Shown: positions 26,505 to 33,224 of the stretch, piece by piece
Numbering within the stretch: position 1 is the stretch's first letter
How the letters are laid out: the number at the start of each line of letters is the position of its first letter
DNA from: Pseudomonas aegrilactucae
Lineage (GTDB): Bacteria > Pseudomonadota > Gammaproteobacteria > Pseudomonadales > Pseudomonadaceae
Assembly: GCF_019168305.1 (NCBI RefSeq)
Contig: NZ_JAHTBI010000047.1
Location: forward strand, 59,263 to 123,262
DNA length: 64,000 nucleotides
Reading direction: 5' to 3'
Program-made: the position numbers and the translations under genes
The notes under the pieces: model-generated
Seen by the model: only the letters and a program-made list of their open reading frames with translations
What the model was told of the DNA's origin: nothing
The model's database searches: none

Positions 26505-27446
26505 TCACACCGATAAAAAGGCCAGCGCCCGATACAACGCCTCGACACGCGGCAAGCTGCACCCCGCCGCCCGCGCACGCGCCAATGGCGCTGCATAGAT
26601 CGCCGCCAGTTCCAGCGGCCGTTGCTGGGCAAAATCGTGGTACATGCTCGGCCAGTAGTCCGGCATCTGCTCGGTGATGGCAAACAGGTGCTCGGCATAC
26701 CCGGACGGCAACTCGTGGCCGCAGGCACGCGCACCCTCCACCACGTCAGCCATCAGGGCCTGGATCAACGCGCGGCTGTGGGGGTCTGCCATCAAAGGCG
26801 TGGTACTGGCCCTGAGCAATACCGAAAGGCCGTTGTACGGCACGTTCCATACCAGCTTCTGCCAACGCGCCTGGGCCAGGTTGGCCATGGCCTGCGACTC
26901 GATGCCGGCCTCACGGAACAACGCTGCGCCCGCTTCGGTTATCGCCTGTCGCACTGCGCCACTGGCCGCCGGCCCGCTGTGATAGCCAAGGTTCACCGTC
27001 CCAAGCGCCTGGTGCTGCACCACCCCGGGCGCCGTGCGGTTGACGCAGATAAAGCACAAGCCCCCCAGCAGGTGCAGATGCTCGGGCAACAGCGGGCGCA
27101 ACTGCTCCTCGACCTCCAGCCCGTTCTGCAGCAGCACCACCTTTGCCCCCGAGGCCGCCGCCTGCGCGATCACCCCCGCCAGCTCGGCATTGCCGGTGGT
27201 CTTGGCGCCTACCAGCAGCCAGTCGCAGGGGGGCATATCAACTGCCTGTGCGTAAGCCTGGGCAGGATGCACCTTGACTGCGCCATGCACGGCACTGTCG
27301 ATCTGCACACCGTTGTCACGCACGGCGGCGTATTCGCTGCGCAACAGGAAATGCACATCGAACCCGGCGCGGGCCAGCATCGCGCCATAGAAGCCACCGA
27401 TCGCACCCGTGCCGATAATACCGATGCGTACGCTTGCCTTGTCCAT
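26505..27446 (-). CDS. 2-dehydropantoate 2-reductase-like (PanE/ApbA family) oxidoreductase
   Basis: A 313-residue NADPH-dependent reductase family member: Rossmann motif IGIIGTGAIGGFYGAMLARAG at the N-terminus, VGAKTTGNAELAG, VVLLQNGLEVEEQL, and the C-terminal domain with WQKLVWNVPYNGLSVLLRA, which contains the family Lys and Asn. True PanE reduces ketopantoate for pantothenate synthesis, but pseudomonads carry several paralogues with other 2-keto acid substrates, so no gene symbol is given. It is the first gene of a two-gene unit with the 5'-nucleotidase. Confidence 0.85.
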   Translation of the reverse strand: MDKASVRIGIIGTGAIGGFYGAMLARAGFDVHFLLRSEYAAVRDNGVQIDSAVHGAVKVHPAQAYAQAVDMPPCDWLLVGAKTTGNAELAGVIAQAAASGAKVVLLQNGLEVEEQLRPLLPEHLHLLGGLCFICVNRTAPGVVQHQALGTVNLGYHSGPAASGAVRQAITEAGAALFREAGIESQAMANLAQARWQKLVWNVPYNGLSVLLRASTTPLMADPHSRALIQALMADVVEGARACGHELPSGYAEHLFAITEQMPDYWPSMYHDFAQQRPLELAAIYAAPLARARAAGCSLPRVEALYRALAFLSV

Positions 27447-27559
27447 GCCACCCTCTACTGGTTATTTTTTAAACAGAATTTTGACACGTCAATCAGCCGC
27501 TTTTCATTCCTTCACTATACTCAGGCAAACAAGGTCAAATAACCGACACGGAGTCAACA

Positions 27560-28021
27560 ATGCGCGGTTTTCTGCCTCACCCTGACGACATCCCGGTCCA
27601 GTTGACCCTGCGTCAGTCACCCAGCCTGTTTCGCCAGCGACTTCACACTATCAGCCTGGGCGGCGTGGCCTGCAACCACCCGCGCGCCTATCGCCGCGGC
27701 ATGGCGGTGGAAATGCTGATTCCGTCCCTGGGCGAACAGGCCCGCTATCCCGGTTATGTGGCGTGGTGCCAGCGACAGGACGACGGTTATCGGGTCGGCA
27801 TCGTGTTTACCGATGAGCAGGCGCTGTTCGGCGCACGAATGAGCGAACAGGTGTGCCAGATCCAGCATTTCTGCCTGCAGCAGGATGACAGCGAAGGCCA
27901 GCCTGTGAACGTCGAGGCCCTGGCCCAGCAGTGGGTAAGCCTGCATGCCAGCGAATTTTCCGCGGCCAGCCTGCAGCACGATCGGACCCTGCAAACACCG
28001 CCAATGCCACGTGCGACCTGA
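27560..28021 (+). CDS. PilZ-like domain protein with degenerate c-di-GMP motif
   Basis: A 153-residue protein whose first 110 residues look like a PilZ beta barrel: DDIPVQLTLRQSPSLFRQRLHTISLGGVACNHPRAYRRGMAVEMLIPSL, followed by YPGYVAWCQRQDDGYRVGIVF. The second binding motif (D/N-x-S-x-x-G) reads TISLGG, with Thr in place of Asp or Asn, and the N-terminal RxxxR is not present in the usual place. It may therefore not bind c-di-GMP. The tail is rich in Gln and Ser and fits no family I know. It is followed by the DAHP synthase gene 161 bases downstream. Confidence 0.7.
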   Translation: MRGFLPHPDDIPVQLTLRQSPSLFRQRLHTISLGGVACNHPRAYRRGMAVEMLIPSLGEQARYPGYVAWCQRQDDGYRVGIVFTDEQALFGARMSEQVCQIQHFCLQQDDSEGQPVNVEALAQQWVSLHASEFSAASLQHDRTLQTPPMPRAT

Positions 28022-28182
28022 AAAGCCCGTAGCAATGGGCCACAACATGCAGGAAAGCCGCCCTTGCCCATTGTCGAGCCACCGTGTAACGCGCTAAGGT
28101 TCGGCTCCCCGCCGCGTTCAATCATGCTGCTCCGCCGCGCGGGTAGCTGGCGGCCGGCACCCGTGACCTGACGAGTAACACG

Positions 28183-29259
28183 ATGGCTGATTTACCGATT
28201 GACGACCTAAACGTTGCCTCCAACGAGACTCTGATCACCCCCGATCAGCTCAAGAAGGACATTCCGCTCAGCGCGACCGCCCTGCAGACCGTGACCGCGG
28301 GCCGTGAAGTGGTACGCAATATCCTCGACGGCAAGGACCATCGCCTGTTCGTGGTGATCGGCCCCTGCTCGATCCACGACCTCAAGGCTGCGCACGAGTA
28401 CGCCGAACGCCTCAAGGTACTGGCCGCCGAAGTCGCCGACACCCTGTACCTGGTGATGCGCGTGTACTTCGAGAAGCCACGCACCACGGTCGGCTGGAAA
28501 GGCCTGATCAACGACCCGTACCTGGATGACTCGTTCAAGATCCAGGACGGCCTGCACATCGGTCGCCAACTGCTGCTGGATTTGGCGGAAATGGGACTGC
28601 CCACCGCCACCGAAGCCCTCGACCCGATCTCGCCGCAGTACCTGCAGGACCTGATCAGCTGGTCGGCGATCGGCGCGCGCACCACCGAATCCCAGACCCA
28701 CCGTGAAATGGCCTCGGGCCTGTCGTCGGCAGTCGGTTTCAAGAACGGTACCGATGGTGGCCTGACCGTAGCGATCAACGCCCTGCAATCGGTCTCCAGC
28801 CCCCACCGCTTCCTGGGTATCAACCAGGAAGGCGGCGTGTCCATCGTGACCACCAAAGGCAATGCCTACGGCCACGTGGTGCTGCGCGGCGGCAACGGCA
28901 AACCCAACTATGATTCGGTCAGTGTGGCCCTGTGCGAGCAGGCGCTGGACAAGGCCAGGATCAAGCCGAACATCATGGTCGACTGCAGCCACGCCAACTC
29001 CAACAAGGACCCGGCCCTGCAGCCGCTGGTGATGGACAACGTCGCCAACCAGATCCTCGAAGGCAACCAGTCGATCATCGGCCTGATGGTCGAGAGCCAC
29101 CTGAACTGGGGCTGCCAGGCAATCCCCAAAAACCTCGCCGAGCTGCAGTACGGCGTGTCGATCACCGATGCCTGCATCGACTGGGAAGCCACCGAGAAGT
29201 CTGTGCGCAGCATGCGCGCCAAGCTCAAGGATGTGCTGCCCAAGCGCGCCCGCGGCTGA
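28183..29259 (+). CDS. aroF: 3-deoxy-7-phosphoheptulonate (DAHP) synthase, class I
   Basis: This enzyme joins phosphoenolpyruvate and erythrose 4-phosphate in the first step of the shikimate pathway. The 358-residue protein is of the AroF/AroG/AroH type: FVVIGPCSIHD, RVYFEKPRTTVGWKGLINDPYLDDSF, ARTTESQTHREMASGLSSAVGFKNGTDG, VDCSHANSNKDP. Which amino acid inhibits it cannot be read with confidence, so the isozyme letter is uncertain. The leader between 28022 and 28182 holds no clear attenuator. A strong bidirectional terminator follows. Confidence 0.92.
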   Translation: MADLPIDDLNVASNETLITPDQLKKDIPLSATALQTVTAGREVVRNILDGKDHRLFVVIGPCSIHDLKAAHEYAERLKVLAAEVADTLYLVMRVYFEKPRTTVGWKGLINDPYLDDSFKIQDGLHIGRQLLLDLAEMGLPTATEALDPISPQYLQDLISWSAIGARTTESQTHREMASGLSSAVGFKNGTDGGLTVAINALQSVSSPHRFLGINQEGGVSIVTTKGNAYGHVVLRGGNGKPNYDSVSVALCEQALDKARIKPNIMVDCSHANSNKDPALQPLVMDNVANQILEGNQSIIGLMVESHLNWGCQAIPKNLAELQYGVSITDACIDWEATEKSVRSMRAKLKDVLPKRARG

Positions 29260-29264
29260 TCCCC

Positions 29265-29305
29265 ATGAACGAAAACGCCGGGCAATGCCCGGCGTTTTCG
29301 TTCAT
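29265..29305. terminator. Bidirectional terminator between DAHP synthase and the acetyltransferase gene
   Basis: Perfect 19-base arms (29265-29283 and 29287-29305) surround a three-base loop. The core is GCCGGGC/GCCCGGC, with an A-run on the left and TTTTC on the right on both strands. It can serve both convergent genes. Confidence 0.9.
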
Positions 29306-29321
29306 GGCTGGTGCAGTCGAC

Positions 29322-29603
29322 TCAAGCCTTGCTGGAGTGCTTCTGCTGGCGCTCCATGTAGCGCTCGACATAAGAGCACGAAGGGATGACCGTGTAGCCC
29401 ATGTCTTCGGCATAGGCGAGCGCCGTTTCGGTCAGCGCCGCTGCAATACCTCGCCCGCGCAGTGCGTTCGGCACAAAGGTGCGGTAGATATCCAAGGTCT
29501 GCTTACCCAGGTCCATGTAAGTCAGGTAGGCACGATGACCGTCCACATTGGTCTCGAACTGATGACCAGCCTGGTCATGGTGGATGGACAACGCCTCGCT
29601 CAT
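29322..29603 (-). CDS. Small GNAT-like acetyltransferase (YjdJ type)
   Basis: A 93-residue protein that is a single shortened GNAT domain: YLTYMDLGKQTLDIYRTFVPNALRGRGIAAALTETALAYAEDMGYTVIPSCSYVERYMERQQKH. The acetyl-CoA loop is RGRGIAA and the C-terminal PSCSYV is typical of the YjdJ/GTPs group of unknown substrate. The ATG at 29603 is taken over the adjacent GTG because AGGAG is five bases away. It is a monocistronic gene convergent with DAHP synthase. Confidence 0.85.
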   Translation of the reverse strand: MSEALSIHHDQAGHQFETNVDGHRAYLTYMDLGKQTLDIYRTFVPNALRGRGIAAALTETALAYAEDMGYTVIPSCSYVERYMERQQKHSSKA

Positions 29604-30115
29604 CACTACTCCTCGCGGGTCTTGTATTAGTAGACCCTTACCTTACCGATGTTTGTCCGGCGAAGGAACCTCTACGCCACCCCGTGCCCGCTTGGACAGC
29701 AAGAACAGCCTGGTCGTTCTCTGGCAACTGAGCACGTACAAATAGTAGGCGCCCTGCGCACAGATGCTCAAGGTACTTGATCGTGAAATCCTGCACTTGC
29801 AGCACGCGAACACGACAGTGAGCAACACCGTCAAGAGTAGCCGGATGATTTAGTGGATAAGACGTAGACTGACACTTGAAGTCACTTTTAGTTCAACAAA
29901 AAAACGCTTCACCACAGGTGTTTCAACACGGCTACAGGGGCGTTTACGCACTTTTCACACACGTACCGCAAAGCGCCCTGCAGCCGCGCAATTTTTTTTG
30001 CAGTTCTTGCGCTTGGTCAGTTTACTTACTACAAGTAATGGGTACTATGTACGCCGGCCAGTTTCTCTTTGTTGAGAGATGGCTCTTTAATAGAAAGTCC
30101 TTGAAGGGGAACACG
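29604..30115. other. Long non-coding region upstream of oprI
   Basis: About 510 bases with no gene I can support. The right half is the oprI promoter region; it has AT-rich tracts near 29885-29910 and 29991-29999 that could act as UP elements. Small open frames on both strands here have no ribosome binding site or family resemblance. No tRNA-like fold was seen. Confidence 0.6.
30021..30048 (+). promoter_or_regulatory. Possible oprI promoter
   Basis: TTTACT (30021-30026) and TACTAT (30043-30048) lie 16 bases apart and about 70 bases before the oprI ATG, downstream of an AT-rich tract. oprI is normally among the most strongly expressed genes, so a good sigma-70 promoter is expected here; other -35 choices (TTGGTC at 30013) are possible. 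Confidence 0.35.
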
Positions 30116-30367
30116 ATGAACAACGTTCTGAAATTCTCTGCTCTGGCTCTGGCCGCAGTACTGGCCACCGGTTGCAGCAGCGTCTCCAAAGAAACCGAAG
30201 CCCGTCTGACTGCAACCGAAGACGCAGCAGCCCGTGCACAAGCTCGTGCCGATGAAGCCTACCGCAAGGCTGATGACGCTCTGGCTGCCGCTCAGAAAGC
30301 TCAGCAAACTGCTGACGAAGCTAACGAGCGCGCTCTGCGTATGCTGGAAAAAGCCAGCCGCAAGTAA
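30116..30367 (+). CDS. oprI: Major outer-membrane lipoprotein OprI (Lpp-like)
   Basis: OprI is the abundant Braun-type lipoprotein that ties the outer membrane to peptidoglycan. The 83-residue protein has a signal peptide with lipobox LATGCSS (Cys20), followed by an alanine-rich coiled coil with regular repeats ([58 protein letters not shown]). The C-terminal Lys is the residue that can be linked to peptidoglycan. AAGGGG precedes the ATG at 30116; longer upstream frames are noise. A strong terminator follows, and the convergent neighbour is an L,D-transpeptidase. Confidence 0.96.
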   Translation: MNNVLKFSALALAAVLATGCSSVSKETEARLTATEDAAARAQARADEAYRKADDALAAAQKAQQTADEANERALRMLEKASRK

Positions 30368-30388
30368 TAGTCCTTCGGGATTGTTATG

Positions 30389-30421
30389 AAAAAGCCGACC
30401 CACCTGTGGGTCGGCTTTTTT
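30389..30421 (+). terminator. Rho-independent terminator of oprI
   Basis: AAAAAGCCGACCCAC (30389-30403) pairs with GTGGGTCGGCTTTTT (30406-30420) around a two-base spacer; an unusually long, near-perfect stem suited to a very abundant message. Confidence 0.94.
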
Positions 30422-30493
30422 ATTGCCTGCAGTATTGCCTGGCGCAAACGACGAGGCCCGCCATCAGGCGGGCCTCGAAGAGCCTGCACGACG

Positions 30494-31465
30494 TTACTGC
30501 AGTTCGACCGGCACGCTCGATACCATGGGCGCCGCACCTGTAACGGGAACAGCTATTTCCACCGGCATACCGTCCTCGGCCGCGACCACGTCACGCACCA
30601 TGTCCCAGTTCATGCGCAGGTTGTTGGCCAGGTCTTCACGCTTGAGCAGGGCATTGATGACGGCAGTGTGCTTGTCCACCACCGAGGGGTCACCGTTGTC
30701 GTCCAGCGGCGTGTGCGCCTCGAGGTAGACCTTGCCGGCACTCAGGCCAAACTTGTAGGGCTCGCTGATGATGCGTACCGACGTGCCCACCGGCGCCATG
30801 CCGGCCAGTTGCAGCACATTGTTGTTGAGCATGCGAAAGCACCCGTGGCTGGTACGCATGCCAATACCGAACTTCTTGTTGGACCCGTGGATCAGGTAGC
30901 CCGGCACGCCCAGGGTGAACTTGAACGGCCCCAGCGGATTGTCCGGGCCGGCCGGCACCACATTGGGCAGCGGGTCGCCATCGGCGGCGTGCTCGGCCTT
31001 GATCGAAGCGGGCGGGGTCCAGGTCGGGTTCGGGGTCTTGGCGGTAACCTTGGTGTTGGCGATCGGCGACCCCCAGCCCTCACGACCAATACCCAATGGG
31101 AAGGTGTGCACCACGTTCTGCCCTTTCGGGTAGTAGTACAGGCGGTACTCGGCCAGGTTGATCACGATGCCCTCGCGCGGGCCCGGCGGCAGGATGAAGC
31201 GGGTCGGCAGCACGATCTCGGTACCGGCGCCCGGCAGCCACGGGTCGACCCCCGGGTTGGCTGCGACCATTTCCAGGTAGCCGAGGTCGTTGGCAGTACC
31301 GATATCGGCAAAGGTGTCCTCGTACTTGGCCTTGATCACCTGGACCTGGCCAATGATGTCCTCGCCAGGCGGCGGCAGGGGGAACTCCAGTGCAGCAACA
31401 GGGCCCGCCGCGAGCAGGGCGGCCAGGGACAGGCAACGGGTGACGGCGGGAAAGCGCGGCAACAT
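30494..31465 (-). CDS. L,D-transpeptidase (ErfK/YbiS/YcfS type)
   Basis: A 323-residue periplasmic enzyme with an N-terminal signal peptide (residues 1-25). It continues with a LysM-like segment (FADIGTANDLGYLEMVAANPGVDPWLPGAGTEIVLPTRFILP) and a YkuD catalytic domain with the active site SHGCFRM (H207, C209). ErfK-class enzymes attach Lpp to meso-diaminopimelate or make 3-3 crosslinks. Its position beside oprI, whose product ends in a suitable Lys, suggests the attachment role; that is inferred from context. The ATG at 31465 has AAGGA upstream. Confidence 0.9.
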   Translation of the reverse strand: MLPRFPAVTRCLSLAALLAAGPVAALEFPLPPPGEDIIGQVQVIKAKYEDTFADIGTANDLGYLEMVAANPGVDPWLPGAGTEIVLPTRFILPPGPREGIVINLAEYRLYYYPKGQNVVHTFPLGIGREGWGSPIANTKVTAKTPNPTWTPPASIKAEHAADGDPLPNVVPAGPDNPLGPFKFTLGVPGYLIHGSNKKFGIGMRTSHGCFRMLNNNVLQLAGMAPVGTSVRIISEPYKFGLSAGKVYLEAHTPLDDNGDPSVVDKHTAVINALLKREDLANNLRMNWDMVRDVVAAEDGMPVEIAVPVTGAAPMVSSVPVELQ

Positions 31466-31586
31466 CCGGGAAATCCTTCGCTAATTCAGTAGGGTCAAGA
31501 GGGCAATTGTACACCGCCCCCCGCCCAACCGGGAGGCATCCCGGCGGGAGAGCCCTTGCCAAAGGTAAAAAGGCGGATAGGCGGGC

Positions 31587-31868
31587 CTACAGCTGCGGCC
31601 AGACCGGCCGGGTGCCGCGCCGCTGGGCATCAAGAATGGCCCGGCACAGCGCGCATAGGCGCTGGTCGCGATAGATGGTGCGCTCGACCCCCGACCAGCG
31701 CGGCTGTGCGGGCAGCAAGGTGCCGCACAACGTGCGGTCGGCCGAGCCGCCGAGTTCGAGCTGGCGGGCGATCAGGTGGACGCGACTCTCCTGGCAGGCG
31801 AACAGGTCAAGCTGTTCGTCAGGCTCGATCAATTGATAGGCATACAGGGACCAGGCGGGACGCGGCAT
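31587..31868 (-). CDS. Conserved hypothetical protein, cysteine-containing
   Basis: A 93-residue soluble protein, MPRPAWSLYAYQLIEPDEQLDLFACQES at the start and RTIYRDQRLCALCRAILDAQRRG near the end. The CALC pair and two other cysteines suggest a small metal or redox site, but I recognise no family. The ATG at 31868 has GGAG eight bases before it, better than the ATG four codons upstream. It lies between the L,D-transpeptidase and tesA on the same strand. Confidence 0.6.
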   Translation of the reverse strand: MPRPAWSLYAYQLIEPDEQLDLFACQESRVHLIARQLELGGSADRTLCGTLLPAQPRWSGVERTIYRDQRLCALCRAILDAQRRGTRPVWPQL

Positions 31869-31924
31869 CGGGGGCTCCAAATCGGGGGCGCAACATTAGC
31901 CCAAAGCCGGTCACTATAAAAGCG

Positions 31925-32530
31925 TCAAAGCAGCGGTTTTATTGATGGCCAGGCATTTTCCAGCAACTTTTGCTGAGCCACCTGCGCCGGATGAATGCCG
32001 TCGGCCTGCATCAACTCGGGTATGCCGCCCACGCCCTCGAGGAAAAACGGTACCAGCGGGACCTTTTTCTCGGCGTGCAGATCGGCATACACCTGAGCGA
32101 AGGCGTCGGTGTAACGCTTGCCGTAATTGGGGGGCAGGCGCATGCCCAGCAGCAGCACCTTGGCACCGGCGTCGCGGGAGCGGTCGATCATCGAAGCAAG
32201 ATTTTGTTGCAATTGCGTAGGCAGTTGCCCGCGCAGGCCGTCATTGCCGCCCAATTCGACCACCACCAGGCTTGGCTTGTGCGCTGCAAGCAGCGCCGGC
32301 AGCCGTGCCTGGCCTCCTGCACTGGTGTCTCCACTGATCGATGCATTGACCACCTTGTCGTCGAAACCCTCGGCCCTGAGCCGCTGCTCCAGCAGGGCAA
32401 CCCACCCCTGGCGGGTATCCAGGCCAAAAGCGGCACTGATACTATCCCCGACGATCAGCACCGTTCCTGCCGATGCGCCCTGGGCCATGCACAACAAGGC
32501 CAGGCCTGCACTCAATAACCATTTTTGCAT
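31925..32530 (-). CDS. tesA: Multifunctional GDSL acyl-CoA thioesterase/lysophospholipase/protease I
   Basis: TesA is a periplasmic SGNH hydrolase acting on acyl thioesters, lysophospholipids and small esters. The 201-residue protein has a signal peptide (MQKWLLSAGLALLCMAQGASA), the block I GDSISAAFG with the nucleophile Ser, block III GGNDGLRG, and block V DGIHP with the catalytic Asp and His. The ATG at 32530 has GGAG six bases upstream; the much longer open frame reaching 33208 is antisense to the ABC gene. It diverges from ybbA, with the start codons only ten bases apart, as in other proteobacteria but tighter. Confidence 0.93.
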   Translation of the reverse strand: MQKWLLSAGLALLCMAQGASAGTVLIVGDSISAAFGLDTRQGWVALLEQRLRAEGFDDKVVNASISGDTSAGGQARLPALLAAHKPSLVVVELGGNDGLRGQLPTQLQQNLASMIDRSRDAGAKVLLLGMRLPPNYGKRYTDAFAQVYADLHAEKKVPLVPFFLEGVGGIPELMQADGIHPAQVAQQKLLENAWPSIKPLL

Positions 32531-32540
32531 TGGATTCTCC

Positions 32541-33224
32541 ATGGGCCCCAGCATATTAACTGCGCGCAACCTTAGCAAAGTGGTCCCCAGCGCGGAAGGC
32601 GACCTGACCATCCTGCACCCCCTGGACCTCGATTTGAACACCGGCGACAGCCTGGCGATCGTCGGGGCCTCGGGGTCGGGCAAATCCACCCTGCTCGGCC
32701 TGCTGGCCGGGCTCGACCTGCCCAGCGCGGGCTCGGTCGCCCTCGCCGGCCACGACCTCGGCGCGCTCGACGAAGACCAGCGCGCCAAGGTGCGCGCCGA
32801 ACACGTCGGCTTCGTGTTCCAGTCCTTCCAACTGCTCGACAGCCTCAATGCGCTGGAGAACGTGATGCTGCCGCTGGAACTGGAGGGGCGTCGCGATGCC
32901 CGCGAGCAGGCCCACGCCCTGCTCGAGCGGGTCGGCCTGGGCCAGCGCCTGAGCCATTCGCCGCGCCAGTTGTCGGGCGGTGAACAACAACGGGTAGCAA
33001 TAGCGCGCGCCTTTGCCGCGCACCCGGCAGTGCTGTTCGCCGACGAGCCTACCGGCAACCTCGACAGCCACACTGGCGAGCGCATCACCGACCTGCTGTT
33101 CGAACTGAACAAAGAACGCGGTACCACCCTTGTGCTGGTTACCCACGACGAACGCCTGGCCCACCGCTGCGGGCGTCTGATCCGCCTGGACGCCGGCCAC
33201 CTGGTCACCCCGCTGGAGCCCTAG
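32541..33224 (+). CDS. ybbA: ABC transporter ATPase (LolD-like, YbbA)
   Basis: A 227-residue ATPase of the MacB/LolD class: Walker A GASGSGKST, Q-loop FVFQSFQLLDSLNALENVMLP, signature LSGGEQQRVAIARA, Walker B AVLFADEPTGNLD, H-loop THD. It powers the FtsX-type permease encoded immediately after it. The ATG at 32541 (MGPSILTARNLSK) fits the family, but there is almost no room for a ribosome binding site or promoter between it and the tesA start, so its promoter must lie inside tesA. Confidence 0.92.
   Translation: MGPSILTARNLSKVVPSAEGDLTILHPLDLDLNTGDSLAIVGASGSGKSTLLGLLAGLDLPSAGSVALAGHDLGALDEDQRAKVRAEHVGFVFQSFQLLDSLNALENVMLPLELEGRRDAREQAHALLERVGLGQRLSHSPRQLSGGEQQRVAIARAFAAHPAVLFADEPTGNLDSHTGERITDLLFELNKERGTTLVLVTHDERLAHRCGRLIRLDAGHLVTPLEP

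Noticed and set aside
28124..28171. A 15-codon frame with one Trp directly before the DAHP synthase gene, a possible attenuator leader
   Set aside because: It has no ribosome binding site, only one aromatic codon, and no competing hairpins with a U-run could be drawn between it and the gene.
29643..29834. A 63-codon minus-strand frame upstream of oprI
   Set aside because: It lacks a ribosome binding site, and its product matches no pattern I know; the region is better read as promoter DNA.
31925..33208. A 427-codon extension of tesA running antisense to ybbA
   Set aside because: The extra N-terminal part is the complement of the ABC ATPase gene; TesA has a normal signal peptide at the inner ATG with a good ribosome binding site.
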